From positions 310,001 through 374,000 of the forward strand of contig JAWKZG010000002.1 of the NCBI GenBank assembly GCA_041396125.1: a DNA stretch of 64,000 nucleotides. The letters run 5' to 3'. The DNA is from JAWKZG01 sp041396125 (GTDB lineage: Bacteria > Pseudomonadota > Gammaproteobacteria > Competibacterales > Competibacteraceae). Shown here in pieces: positions 1 through 9,101 of the stretch (position 1 is the stretch's first letter; every line of letters begins with the position of its first letter). The notes under the pieces were generated by a model. That model had not been told where the DNA came from and did not search any database. It saw only the letters and a list, made by a program, of their open reading frames with translations. The position numbers and the translations under genes were made by a program.

Positions 1-80
1 CGGGCAGCGGCTTCAAAACATCGCAGGCCTGCCAGCGGTGGTAAACGTTCAGGCGATGGGCTAACCGTACCCTTTTCCAT
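1..80 (-). CDS. LysR-family transcriptional regulator, N-terminal end only
   Basis: Reading the minus strand from an ATG at 78-80 gives a 26-residue open frame that runs off the left edge. After a short leader it reads LPPLAGLRCFEAAAR, which is the usual opening of GcvA/AmpR-type LysR regulators (the first helix before the winged helix-turn-helix). The gene is divergent from the methyltransferase gene that starts at 238, and a LysR-type palindrome lies between them. LysR proteins usually sit next to, and control, the divergent gene, so the inferred targets are the methyltransferase and dehydrogenase genes. Only the N-terminus is visible, so the effector domain and ligand cannot be judged. Confidence 0.7.
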   Translation of the reverse strand, partial: MEKGTVSPSPERLPPLAGLRCFEAAA

Positions 81-112
81 GTTCGTGTGCGCTCAGATAA
101 GCAAATGTATAA

Positions 113-129
113 GGTGAATTATATTCACC
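113..129. promoter_or_regulatory. Palindromic LysR-type operator (T-N11-A box)
   Basis: GGTGAAT-TAT-ATTCACC is a perfect inverted repeat with 7-bp arms and a 3-bp centre. It contains the T-N11-A spacing (T115 to A127) that defines LysR-family recognition boxes. It lies 33 bp upstream of the divergent LysR start and 109 bp upstream of the methyltransferase start. A TTGACT hexamer follows at 132-137 but has no good -10 partner. Seen directly: the palindrome and spacing. Inferred: that the neighbouring LysR protein binds it. Confidence 0.6.
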
Positions 130-237
130 AGTTGACTAAAAACTATCGCTTGTTGCAAATGCTGCTGACTGGCAGGCTAGGGTTGCCGGTAAACCACCGA
201 AAAACAATCCGAAAATTGCCTTCGAGGAGTAAGCAGA

Positions 238-1818
238 ATGAGCGAGACAGAGACCCGCCGTTCCCCCCGTGGGGTGAGTCGTCGCGGTGCCCGCGCCGCT
301 ATGATCGCCAAACGCAGTGCGCCGTTACCGGATGCCATGCGCCCGGTGAGAGCCGGCCTGGAAGGTGGTCGTTACCGGCTGTTAAGTGAGGCGGATATAC
401 AGAAAATTCACCATGCTGCGCTGGATATTCTGGCTACCATCGGGCTGGTTGATGCAATCCCGTCATGCATTGCAGCGGTCACGGCAGCGGGTGGCGAGCT
501 TACTGCGCAAGGCCGCTTATTGTTTCCGGCCGCACTGGTCGAAGATACCCTGGCCAAGGCCGCCCGGCATTTTGTATTGCACGGCCAGACGCCAGCTCAC
601 GATATGGAGCCGTGGGGTAAAAAAATCTATTTTGGCACGGCCGGTGCTGCGGTGCATATCGTTGATGCACAAACCGGTGTGTACCGGGATTCCACTCTGG
701 CTGATTTGTACGACACAACGCGTCTGGTCGATGCGTTGGAGCATATTCATTTCCTGCAGCGACCATTGGTAGCGCGTGATTTGAGCGATTCCTTCGAGCT
801 GGATATCAATACCTGTTATGCGGCTGTCGCGGGCACCACCAAACATGTCGGCACCAGTTTTATTAAACCCGGGCATGTGGATGCCTGCCTGCAAATGTTG
901 CATACGATTGCCGGCGGCGAAGAGGCCTGGCGGGCGCGACCGTTTGTCAGCCAGTCCAATTGTTTTGTGGTGCCACCGCTGAAGTTCGCTCAGGATGCCT
1001 GTGCCTGTCTGGAAAGCGCTGTTCACGGCGGTATGCCAGTGCTGCTATTGTCCGCGGCACAAGCCGGTGCGACTAGCCCGGCAGCACTGGCCGGGACAAT
1101 TGCCCAGGCCGTCGCCGAGGTGCTGGCTGGTCTGGTGTACGTGAATGCGCTGAAGCCGGGTCACCCAGCTATTTTCGGCACCTGGCCGTTCGTGTCCGAT
1201 TTGCGCACCGGGGCGATGTCCGGCGGCAGTGGCGAGCAGACGCTGCTGATGGCAGCCTGTGCCCAGATGGCGCAGTTTTATGATTTGACCGGCGGTGTTT
1301 GTGCGGGTATTTCCGATTCGAAAATTCCCGACGCGCAAATGGGCTTTGAACGGGGTTACAGCCACGCGCTGGTGGGTAATGCGGGTGCTAATCTGATCTA
1401 CGAATCGGCTGGCATGCATGCCAGCCTGCTGGGTTTCTGCCTGGAAAGCGCAGTGATCGACAACGACGCTATCGGCGCGGCTTTGCGCACGGTACGCGGT
1501 ATTGAAGTGAACGACGATACCCTGTCGCTGGCGGCCATTCGTGACGTCTGTCTGAACGGTCCGGGGCATTATCTGGGCCATGCCCAGACCTTAAGCCTGA
1601 TGCAGACAGAATATTTGTACCCGCTGGTAGCGGATCGATCCAGCCCGAAAGAATGGGTCGAGAACCAGTCCCCTGGTATTCTGGATCATGCCCTGAAAAA
1701 AACCCGCGAGATTTTAAGCACGCATTATCCGGCGCATATCCCGGTGGCTATCGATCAGCAGTTACGGGCGCAGTATCCTATTAAATTACCGCGTCAGGCT
1801 ATGCGCGCGGCGCACTGA
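238..1818 (+). CDS. MttB-family (COG5598) corrinoid methyltransferase, non-pyrrolysine type
   Basis: The 526-residue protein has the overall sequence of the trimethylamine methyltransferase MttB superfamily. Enzymes of this family move a methyl group from a quaternary or tertiary amine to a corrinoid. Family-typical stretches include HVGTSFIKPGHVDA, GTWPFVSDLRTGAMSGGSGE and SDSKIPDAQMGFERG. There is no in-frame UAG, so this is the non-pyrrolysine branch, whose characterised member MtgB uses glycine betaine. The start is supported by GAGGAG at 223-228. The N-terminus is Arg-rich and not conserved. The dehydrogenase gene follows 39 bp downstream, probably in the same operon. No corrinoid-binding protein gene is adjacent. 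The substrate is unknown: betaine-like compounds are plausible, but this is inference. Confidence 0.8.
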   Translation: MSETETRRSPRGVSRRGARAAMIAKRSAPLPDAMRPVRAGLEGGRYRLLSEADIQKIHHAALDILATIGLVDAIPSCIAAVTAAGGELTAQGRLLFPAALVEDTLAKAARHFVLHGQTPAHDMEPWGKKIYFGTAGAAVHIVDAQTGVYRDSTLADLYDTTRLVDALEHIHFLQRPLVARDLSDSFELDINTCYAAVAGTTKHVGTSFIKPGHVDACLQMLHTIAGGEEAWRARPFVSQSNCFVVPPLKFAQDACACLESAVHGGMPVLLLSAAQAGATSPAALAGTIAQAVAEVLAGLVYVNALKPGHPAIFGTWPFVSDLRTGAMSGGSGEQTLLMAACAQMAQFYDLTGGVCAGISDSKIPDAQMGFERGYSHALVGNAGANLIYESAGMHASLLGFCLESAVIDNDAIGAALRTVRGIEVNDDTLSLAAIRDVCLNGPGHYLGHAQTLSLMQTEYLYPLVADRSSPKEWVENQSPGILDHALKKTREILSTHYPAHIPVAIDQQLRAQYPIKLPRQAMRAAH

Positions 1819-1857
1819 TCCACTGCCGGTCTGACGTCCTGAATTAAGAGGAAAAAA

Positions 1858-4299
1858 ATGGCAAGTTTACCTACAACAGCACGAGTGGTGATTATCGGTG
1901 GCGGGGTGGTTGGCGTGTCCAGCCTTTATCATCTGGCGCGTTTAGGCTGGACTGATTGTGTGCTGCTGGAAAAAAACGAACTCACCGCCGGCTCGACCTG
2001 GCATGCAGCAGGCAATTGCCCGAATTTTGCCGGTTCCTGGTCACTGATGAAACTGCAAAGCTATTCCACCGCACTGTACCGGGAACTGGCCGAGAGGATG
2101 GATTACCCGATCAATTACCACGTCAACGGAGCAATTCGGCTGGCCCATACACAAGGCCGCATGCAGGAGTTTGCCCATGTCAATGCTATGGCGCGGGCGC
2201 AGGGTATGGATTTTGAGATGCTGACGCCACTGGAAATCAAAGAGCGCTATCCGTTCATTGAATTGCACGATATCAAGGGGGCCAGCTGGGATCCGCTGGA
2301 TGGCGATATTGATCCGGCCCAGTTGACGCAGGCGCTGGCCAAGGGGGCGCGCGATCTGGGTGCTAAAATTCAGCGATTTTGTCCGGTGACCGGGGTACGG
2401 CGCGAACACGATGAATGGGTCATCCAGACCGGGCAGGGCGAGATTCGCTGTGAGTTTGTCGTTAATGCCGGCGGCTATTATGCCCAGCAGATCAGTCGCT
2501 GGTTTATCCCTTACGGTGGCCGCGAGTTGCCCCAGGTGACGCTGGCGCATCAGTATCTGGTTACTGAGGCGATTCCACAGCTGACGAATCGCTCATCCCA
2601 ACTGCCACTGCTGCGCGATCCTGATGTCAGCTATTATCTGCGGCAGGAAAAAGACAGCCTGCTGCTGGGACCTTACGAACGCCACTGCCGTGCCGAATGG
2701 ATCAATGAACCGATGCCGGCGGACTTTTCCTTTCAGTTGTTTCCGGACGATCTGGAGCGTCTGGAACCGTATATTGAAGACGCCTGCGCCCGTGTTCCGT
2801 TGCTAGGCAGTGTGGGCCTGATGCGGGTCATCAATGGCCCGATCCCGTATGCACCTGATGGTAATCCATTGATCGGTCCGATGCCGGGCGTACCGAATGC
2901 GTTTGAAGCCTGTGTGTTCACCTTTGGTGTCGTGCAGGGTGGCGGCGCGGGTAAAGTGCTGGCTGAATGGGTGACGGCGGGAGAAACCGAATGGGATATG
3001 TGGTCTTGCGATCCACGCCGGTTTACCGGATTCGCCGATCAGGCCTATGCGACGGCTAAAGGAATTGAGGTTTACAGTCACGAATACGCGATTCATTTTC
3101 CGCACTATCCCTGGCCGGAAGGGCGCGGGAAACGGGTCTCGCCATTGTATGACCGGCTGGCAGGCCTGGGCGCACAGTTTCTGGCCGCTGCTGGCTGGGA
3201 GCGCGCAGCCTGGTATGCCCGTCCCGGCGATGATACTGCGCTGGCGTCCTGTCAAACCTTCGAGCGGGCTGGACCGTGGTTCAAGGCGGTAGGGGAAGAA
3301 TGCCGAACGGTGCGTGATGCGGTGGGAATATGCGAACTGCCAGGTTTTACCCGGTTGCGACTCAGGGGCGCTGGCGCTGCGAACTGGCTGAGTGGTCTGA
3401 TCACCGGCAATCTGCCCCGTGTGGGGCGTCTGGCGCTGGCCTATTTTGCCGACAGCAAAGGCCGCATAGTGACCGAGATGACCATCGCGCGGCTGGCCGC
3501 AGATGAGTTTCTATTGCTGGGCGCTGCCGCTGCCGAATGGCATGACCGTGACTGGCTGCAACAGCATATACCGACCGGGTCGACTGTCAGCATCGAGAAT
3601 CTGAGTGAAACAGAAACCTGCCTGAGCATCACCGGCCCGCAATCCCGCCAGCTGTTGTCCGGTTTGTGCGATGCAGATCTGACTCTGCCCTGGCTGAGCC
3701 ATCAAAACAGCACTATTGCCGGAGTGCCGGTAAGGTTATTGCGGGTATCGTATGTCGGCGAGCTGGGCTGGGAGATTCATTGTGATATAGCGGCCAGTCC
3801 GGATGTATTCGAAGCCGTGTGGGTGGCAGGACAACCACTTGGATTGCGTCCTTTCGGGGCTTATGCCATGGATGCGATGCGTATTGAAAAAGGCTATAAA
3901 AGCTGGAAACAGGATCTCTCGACCGATTTCACAGTGCTCGAAGCAGGGCTGGCGCGCTTCGTTAATTTCGAAAAAGCTGATTTTGTCGGACGTGACGCGT
4001 TACTGCAGCAGCAGGCCGCAGGGTTGCAGCAATGCGGTGTGACACTGTCGGTTGAAACCGGCGATTATGAAGCACCCTATCTGTCGACCGTCTGGCAGGG
4101 CGAGCAGCGGGTCGGTCTGGTGACATCCTGCAATTACGGTTATCGGGTTGGAAAATCTATCGCTCTGGCGGTTGTACAGCACACGTGCAGTGCGCCCGGA
4201 ACCGCGCTGGAGGTCGAGATTTTTGGGGTACGCTGCCCCGCCACCGTAGCGCCGGGATCAGCGCTTTATGATCCAGACAACACACGCTTGCGGGCTTGA
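1858..4299 (+). CDS. FAD-dependent oxidoreductase fused to GcvT-type domain (dimethylglycine/sarcosine dehydrogenase family)
   Basis: This 813-residue protein begins with a DAO-type FAD domain. The dinucleotide-binding motif VIIGGGVVG is at about residues 11-19 and GSTWHAAGNCP follows at about 45, as in dimethylglycine dehydrogenases. A GcvT/aminomethyltransferase region occupies roughly residues 430-800 and contains ITGPQSRQLLS, SYVGELGWEIH, DAMRIEKGYKSW and YGYRVGKSIALA. Relatives oxidatively remove N-methyl groups and pass the one-carbon unit to tetrahydrofolate in the GcvT half. Its length suits the family. It is preceded by an AGAGGAAA ribosome site and follows the MttB-family gene closely. 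Together they could strip methyl groups from a methylated amine step by step. The exact substrate cannot be read from the sequence. Confidence 0.82.
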   Translation: MASLPTTARVVIIGGGVVGVSSLYHLARLGWTDCVLLEKNELTAGSTWHAAGNCPNFAGSWSLMKLQSYSTALYRELAERMDYPINYHVNGAIRLAHTQGRMQEFAHVNAMARAQGMDFEMLTPLEIKERYPFIELHDIKGASWDPLDGDIDPAQLTQALAKGARDLGAKIQRFCPVTGVRREHDEWVIQTGQGEIRCEFVVNAGGYYAQQISRWFIPYGGRELPQVTLAHQYLVTEAIPQLTNRSSQLPLLRDPDVSYYLRQEKDSLLLGPYERHCRAEWINEPMPADFSFQLFPDDLERLEPYIEDACARVPLLGSVGLMRVINGPIPYAPDGNPLIGPMPGVPNAFEACVFTFGVVQGGGAGKVLAEWVTAGETEWDMWSCDPRRFTGFADQAYATAKGIEVYSHEYAIHFPHYPWPEGRGKRVSPLYDRLAGLGAQFLAAAGWERAAWYARPGDDTALASCQTFERAGPWFKAVGEECRTVRDAVGICELPGFTRLRLRGAGAANWLSGLITGNLPRVGRLALAYFADSKGRIVTEMTIARLAADEFLLLGAAAAEWHDRDWLQQHIPTGSTVSIENLSETETCLSITGPQSRQLLSGLCDADLTLPWLSHQNSTIAGVPVRLLRVSYVGELGWEIHCDIAASPDVFEAVWVAGQPLGLRPFGAYAMDAMRIEKGYKSWKQDLSTDFTVLEAGLARFVNFEKADFVGRDALLQQQAAGLQQCGVTLSVETGDYEAPYLSTVWQGEQRVGLVTSCNYGYRVGKSIALAVVQHTCSAPGTALEVEIFGVRCPATVAPGSALYDPDNTRLRA

Positions 4300-4518
4300 A
4301 CGTGGTGTTTGAGCACTTGTGATTGACAAGTAATGGATAAATATTTTTTATTTTCAGTATATTGCGTATTTTAATGCAAAAGCCTTGCTTTCGCATTGTC
4401 TGAGCCAGACTGGTGTCAGAGTGGGTACAAGCCTGAAAAAAAGCCGTAGCACAATGTCGCCAGGCTTATCGGGATAATCTGCTGGCCAGTAAGGGCACGG
4501 GCATGGTGGTAATAGCGT

Positions 4519-4546
4519 CTGACAAAATCAACTGTTACTCTATAAG
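4519..4546 (+). promoter_or_regulatory. Candidate sigma-70 promoter for the universal stress protein gene
   Basis: CTGACA (4519-4524) and TATAAG (4541-4546), each one base off consensus, are separated by 16 bp. Initiation near 4553 would leave a leader of about 20 nt before the ATG at 4573. The rest of 4300-4518 shows only AT-rich sequence and no other clear signal. Confidence 0.45.
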
Positions 4547-4572
4547 CAGGCACTTTCAACGAGTATCCTGCC

Positions 4573-5427
4573 ATGATGAGATCTATTTTACTGCCATTTC
4601 ATGACGATGATATTGATCAAGCGGCACTTGATACGGCACTGCTGATTGCAGGGCAATATCAAAGTTATATCGAGGGGCTTTTTGTCTGGCAACCGCCGCA
4701 AATTATTGCCGGTGCCGGGGAAGGCATCACTCTGTATGGTGATTATGTCACTCAGATCGCCGCCGAGGGACGCCAGATGGCGACGCAAGCGCGTGAGCGT
4801 TTCAATTCGATCATGGCGCAGCGTGGTATTCGTATGAACGCCAGCGATACCGATGTAGACGGCATCCGGGCTGGCTGGTACGAAGGCGAAGGGCTGGAAG
4901 ATCGGGTTGTAGGTGATTACGGCCGGGCGTTTGACATAATCGTAATCAGCCGGACGGGAAAACCGGCGTCGGGGGACTGGAACGCGACCTGCGAGGCTGC
5001 CCTGTTCGAAAGCGGTCGACCAATAATACTGGCGCCGCCGCAGGCTGTGGATAATCTGGGCAGTAAGGTTCTGGTGGCCTGGAATGGCAGTACTGAAACC
5101 GCCCGGACTATTGCTTTCGGTATGCCGTTTTTAGAACGCGCCGAGGAGATTATTGTACTAACTGTGGAAGAAGAAACCGTACCCGGCCCGAGTGGTGAAC
5201 AAATCGCCCGCTGCCTGTTGCGTAATGGTCTGAATGCGCGGTCGAAAACCGTGCAGCAACAAGGTCGTCCGGTCGGTCAGGCAATTCTGGACGAGGTCGT
5301 CGAACAGGGTGCTGATCTGATCTTCAAGGGGGCATATACCCAAAGCCGCTTGCGCCAGATGATTTTCGGCGGGGCTACCCGGCGGATTCTGTCGCACGCC
5401 ACCGTGCCCGTATTGATGGCGCATTAG
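4573..5427 (+). CDS. Tandem-domain universal stress protein (UspA superfamily)
   Basis: The protein has 284 residues, twice the size of a single Usp domain, and fits the two-domain Usp proteins common in Proteobacteria. The N-terminal half opens with a degenerate strand (SILLPFHDDDIDQAALDTAL). The second domain begins near residue 155 (KVLVAWNGSTETARTIAFG). It ends with GADLIFKGAYTQSRLRQMIF and an ATVPVLM terminal strand, the position of the nucleotide-binding loop and last strand in UspA. These proteins are cytoplasmic and usually help survival under starvation or oxidative stress. The gene has its own candidate promoter and appears monocistronic. The specific stress cannot be inferred. Confidence 0.82.
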   Translation: MMRSILLPFHDDDIDQAALDTALLIAGQYQSYIEGLFVWQPPQIIAGAGEGITLYGDYVTQIAAEGRQMATQARERFNSIMAQRGIRMNASDTDVDGIRAGWYEGEGLEDRVVGDYGRAFDIIVISRTGKPASGDWNATCEAALFESGRPIILAPPQAVDNLGSKVLVAWNGSTETARTIAFGMPFLERAEEIIVLTVEEETVPGPSGEQIARCLLRNGLNARSKTVQQQGRPVGQAILDEVVEQGADLIFKGAYTQSRLRQMIFGGATRRILSHATVPVLMAH

Positions 5428-5582
5428 CGCAGCGGGTTGTTTACCGCCATGGTAGCGTCCGGTCGGGGTTGTCCCGCTTGAAAACAGCGCTTGCAGGGCA
5501 CCGACGTGTTCATTTCCGGTGTGTGCTGTTGGCAGGGTCCCGGCTGGATTTTGCTATTACCTGAATAGAGGAGGGGCGGGGC

Positions 5583-5981
5583 ATGGACTACACCATTACC
5601 CCTGCAGATGACGGGCCTTATATTATTATAAAAACGAAGGGCGAAATTTCCGGCCAAAATGTTATGCAACAGAATATCGAAGCGCACGAACTGGGCGCTC
5701 GACTGGGCATCAATTGCTATCTGGTGGATTTGACAGAGGCCAGGAATACAGATACTGATTTTGGAAATTATGAATTTGCCTACAACGATATGCAGGCAAT
5801 GCCCGGCATTGATAAAACGGCCCGTGTCGCTTTAGTGGTCAGTGCAGACGACTCATCGCACGATTTCCCTGTTACTGTTTCCAGAAACGCCGGTCTAAAC
5901 GTGACGCTGTTTACCGACACCGCATGCGCGATACAACATCTTTTAGGGATTGCCCCGACTGCTTGTAACAGGCGCTTGTAA
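5583..5981 (+). CDS. Small STAS/SpoIIAA-like domain protein
   Basis: This 132-residue protein is preceded by GAGGAGGGGCGGGG, so the start is well supported. The sequence is predicted to alternate strands and helices: ITPADDGPYIIIKTKGEIS, then NCYLVDLTEARNTDTDF, then VALVVSADDSSHDF and LNVTLFTDTACAIQHLL. This order resembles SpoIIAA/STAS-like small proteins that bind lipids or act as anti-anti-sigma-type switches. I recognise the fold type only, not a named family. It stands alone between the Usp gene and the convergent cobT, whose stop is 17 bp away. Confidence 0.5.
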   Translation: MDYTITPADDGPYIIIKTKGEISGQNVMQQNIEAHELGARLGINCYLVDLTEARNTDTDFGNYEFAYNDMQAMPGIDKTARVALVVSADDSSHDFPVTVSRNAGLNVTLFTDTACAIQHLLGIAPTACNRRL

Positions 5982-5997
5982 AAATTCTATATTGTTA

Positions 5998-7854
5998 TCA
6001 GCGCCGTGCAACGCCAGCCTGTCGCCGTCGTGCCGCCGGTAAATGTGCTGATTCCTGCGCAAACAGATCGGCCAGCTCTTCCATAATCGTCCCACCCAGT
6101 TGTTCGGCGTCCACCAGCGTGACAGCACGCCGGTAATAACGGGTGACATCATGGCCAATACCAATCGCCAGCAATTCCACCGGGCTGCGGTTTTCGATGT
6201 AATCAATGACCTGACGCAGATGCTGATCCAGATAATGGCTGGGATTGACCGACAGGGTGGAATCGTCCACCGGCGCGCCGTCAGAAATGACCATCAGGAT
6301 ACGCCGCTGTTCGGGGCGGGCAATCAAGCGGCTATGCGCCCACAGCAGGGCTTCGCCGTCGATGTTCTCTTTCAGAATACCTTCGCTGAACATCATGCCC
6401 AGATTATTGCGGGCGCGCCGCCACGGGGTATCGGCGGATTTATAAATGATATGGCGCAAATCATTGAGCCGGCCAGGATTAGCCGGTTTTTCCTGGGCCA
6501 GCCATTTTTCCCGTGACTGGCCACCTTTCCAGGCGCGGGTGGTAAAGCCCAGAATTTCCACCCGTACACCGCAGCGTTCCAGAATACGGGCCAGAATATC
6601 GGTGCTGACCGCAGCCATAATGATGGGGCGTCCGCGCATGGAACCAGAGTTGTCGATCAGCAGCGTGACCACCGTGTCGCGGAAGTCGGTGTCTTTTTCC
6701 TGTTTATAACTGAGTGAATGATTGGGGTTAGCTACCACCCGGGCCAGGCGGGCAGCATCAAGCATGCCTTCTTCCAGGTCGAACAGCCATTCCCGCGTTT
6801 GCCGGGCCATCAGGCGTCGTTGCAGGCGATTGGCCAGTTTGCCGATGACGCCTTGAAGATGCGCTTCGTGCTGATCCAGCTGCTTGCGCAGGCGGCTGAG
6901 TTCTTCGGCGCTGGCCAGTTCTTCGGCCTGTACGATTTCGTCGTACTGGGTGGTAAACGCCCGATAGCGTTCGGTAGCCGGCAGATTGCTGCCGTCCATG
7001 TTGTAACTCCACTCACCTTCGCGGGTATCAGCCGCGCCGCTGTCCATGTCGATGCTTTCCTGCTCCATGGCTTCACCGTCGGCATCGGCTTCTTCGCTGG
7101 ACTCGCCGGCCATGCTGTCAGCAGCAGACGTGGCGGCGTCATCGGCTTCGCTGTCACCGCTGTCGCCCGGCTGGTCGTCATCATCGCTGTCGAGCGGGTT
7201 CTGATCATCGCTTTGCTCGCTGGCGGGTTCGCTGACAAAGCCTAAATCCTCCAGCAGGTTCTGGCAGGTTTTGGCATAAGCCTGCTGGTCGTGCATGCTG
7301 GCCTGCAAGGCGCTGATGTTTTCACCCAGTTTTTCTTCCAGCTCCGGCCGCCACAATTGCATGAGTTTGCTGGCAGCCGGTGGCGGCGGGGTACCCAGCA
7401 TGGCTTCGCGGGCCAGTAACGCCAGGGCTTCCGGCAATTGCAGGGGATTACGTTCGTGAACAGAATCGAAACCCTGATCGCGGCAACGTGAACTCAGCAA
7501 AGCAGTGAGATTATCGGCAACACCGCTCAGCCGTTCCGCGCCAATGGCCTGATAGCGGGTGCGCTCCAAAGCTTCGAAAGCAGCTCTGGCAGCGGGGTCA
7601 GCTGGTACACAACGTTGGTGCAGGTTACTGTTATGGTATTTCAGTTTCAGCGCCATCTGGTCGGCTTCGCCTCGCACCTGCTGCACCGCAGCATAGGGCA
7701 GCCCTTTGGGTGGCGTCGGAAAGCGGGCTGTGGTGCCGCTTATATTGGCGTGATTGGCAGCACCGAACTCGACATCAATATCGTTGCGTTCGGCCAGTGC
7801 GCGCAACGTGGCTTCGGTTGCACGCCGGAACTGATCATTTTGCTGTTGCCCCAT
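5998..7854 (-). CDS. cobT: Cobaltochelatase subunit CobT
   Basis: The 618-residue protein has the three parts of CobT. There is an N-terminal helical region, then a very acidic linker around residues 210-285 (runs such as DSDDDDQPGDSGDSEADD), then a C-terminal von Willebrand A domain with the MIDAS signature DNSGSMRG near residue 400. CobT works with the AAA+ protein CobS and the large subunit CobN to insert cobalt into hydrogenobyrinate a,c-diamide in the aerobic cobalamin pathway. It lies 7 bp downstream of cobS, so the two are surely co-transcribed. CobN is not in the window. The stop converges with the small STAS-like gene. Confidence 0.92.
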   Translation of the reverse strand: MGQQQNDQFRRATEATLRALAERNDIDVEFGAANHANISGTTARFPTPPKGLPYAAVQQVRGEADQMALKLKYHNSNLHQRCVPADPAARAAFEALERTRYQAIGAERLSGVADNLTALLSSRCRDQGFDSVHERNPLQLPEALALLAREAMLGTPPPPAASKLMQLWRPELEEKLGENISALQASMHDQQAYAKTCQNLLEDLGFVSEPASEQSDDQNPLDSDDDDQPGDSGDSEADDAATSAADSMAGESSEEADADGEAMEQESIDMDSGAADTREGEWSYNMDGSNLPATERYRAFTTQYDEIVQAEELASAEELSRLRKQLDQHEAHLQGVIGKLANRLQRRLMARQTREWLFDLEEGMLDAARLARVVANPNHSLSYKQEKDTDFRDTVVTLLIDNSGSMRGRPIIMAAVSTDILARILERCGVRVEILGFTTRAWKGGQSREKWLAQEKPANPGRLNDLRHIIYKSADTPWRRARNNLGMMFSEGILKENIDGEALLWAHSRLIARPEQRRILMVISDGAPVDDSTLSVNPSHYLDQHLRQVIDYIENRSPVELLAIGIGHDVTRYYRRAVTLVDAEQLGGTIMEELADLFAQESAHLPAARRRQAGVARR

Positions 7855-7861
7855 ACCGGTA

Positions 7862-8872
7862 TCAGACTAAAGTCGGTTGAATGCCTGATTCCGGCAATTC
7901 CTCACCGAAACAGCGCTGATAATATTCCGCAATGATGGGCCGCTCGGTTTCATCGCACTTATTGAGGAAGGTCAGCCGAAAGGCGAATCCCACATCATTG
8001 AACAAACGTGCGTTTTCCGCCCAGGTCAGGACGGTTCGCGGACTCATGACGGTGGAGATATCGCCGTTAATAAAACCGGAGCGGGTCAGGTCGGCCAGAT
8101 CAACCATAGCGCTGATAGTCTGGCGTCCGCTGTCGGTGTTGTAAACGGGTACTTTGGCCAGCACGATATCCACTTCGGCATCGTGCTCCAGGTAGTTCAG
8201 GGTGGCGACGATGCTCCAGCGATCCATCTGGCCCTGGTTGATCTGCTGTGTGCCGTGATAAAGCCCGGTGGTGTCGCCCAGACCCACCGTGTTTGCGGTG
8301 GCAAACAGGCGGAAATAGGGATGGGCGCGCAATACTCTGGACTGATCCAGCAGGGTCAGGCGGCCTTCTGCCTCCAGTACCCGCTGAATAACGAACATGA
8401 CGTCCGGTCGACCGGCATCGTATTCATCGAAGACCAGCGCCACCGGGTGCTGAAAGGCCCAGGGCAGTATGCCTTCCTTGAATTCGGTGATTTGCACGCC
8501 TTCGCGGATCACGATAGCGTCTTTGCCAACCAGGTCGATCCGGCTGACGTGACTGTCCAGATTAACCCGTATACAAGGCCAGTTCAGACGGGCGGCGACT
8601 TGTTCGATATGGGTGGATTTGCCCGTGCCGTGATAGCCCTGGATCATGACCCGTCGATTGTGTGCAAAGCCTGCCAGAATCGCCAGCGTAGTGGGGCGAT
8701 CAAAGCGATAGGCCTCATCCAGAGTGGGTACATGCTCGCTGGACTCGCTGAAGGCGGGCACTTCCAGGTCGAGGTCGATACCGAAAGCGTCCCGCACCGC
8801 GACGGTGGTATCGGGCATGTTGGGGATCGACGCAAGGTCATTGACGGGGCTGCTTGAGCTGCGGGCTGACAT
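7862..8872 (-). CDS. cobS: Cobaltochelatase subunit CobS (AAA+ ATPase)
   Basis: The 336-residue protein matches CobS closely. Walker A is GYHGTGKST at about residues 79-87, Walker B is ALVFDEYDAGRPD at about 145-157, and the sensor-like LFATANTVGLGDTTGLYHGT follows. It hydrolyses ATP to drive cobalt chelation by CobNST. The first Met is followed by a Ser-rich, poorly conserved leader of about 18 residues before MPDTTVAV, so the true start could be the internal ATG at 8818. cobS is the first gene of the pair. Upstream (8873-9205) I see no cobalamin riboswitch, only short repeats described separately. Confidence 0.92.
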   Translation of the reverse strand: MSARSSSSPVNDLASIPNMPDTTVAVRDAFGIDLDLEVPAFSESSEHVPTLDEAYRFDRPTTLAILAGFAHNRRVMIQGYHGTGKSTHIEQVAARLNWPCIRVNLDSHVSRIDLVGKDAIVIREGVQITEFKEGILPWAFQHPVALVFDEYDAGRPDVMFVIQRVLEAEGRLTLLDQSRVLRAHPYFRLFATANTVGLGDTTGLYHGTQQINQGQMDRWSIVATLNYLEHDAEVDIVLAKVPVYNTDSGRQTISAMVDLADLTRSGFINGDISTVMSPRTVLTWAENARLFNDVGFAFRLTFLNKCDETERPIIAEYYQRCFGEELPESGIQPTLV

Positions 8873-8983
8873 AATTATCGGATACCTAAAGTAAAGTTCA
8901 CGGTTTGGTGGGTAGAGCGCTGCATTCCTGAATGCAAACTACAGAATGTACATCATTTTGCACTGCTGGTCATGTCCTCCGGA

Positions 8984-9015
8984 GTTGAAAGTGGGGTGAA
9001 AATAGGTTGAAAGTG
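8984..9015. repeat. Two direct repeats GTTGAAAGTG, 22 bp apart
   Basis: GTTGAAAGTG occurs exactly at 8984-8993 and 9006-9015. The 22-bp offset is about two helical turns, so both copies face the same side of the DNA. They lie about 110 bp upstream of cobS and about 190 bp upstream of cysE. Such spacing is common for paired regulator sites, but no regulator can be named. Confidence 0.45.
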
Positions 9016-9101
9016 AGGCGTGCAATGTGTTGTCGAACGAATAGTGAAAAAATCACGGTGTGGGGGCGGTGTGATAGCAAAATGTATGAGCTTGTTTCAT
9101 C

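Noticed and set aside
238..1818. Pyrrolysine-encoding trimethylamine methyltransferase
   Set aside because: The frame contains no internal UAG and reads through the whole family length, so it is the non-pyrrolysine type.
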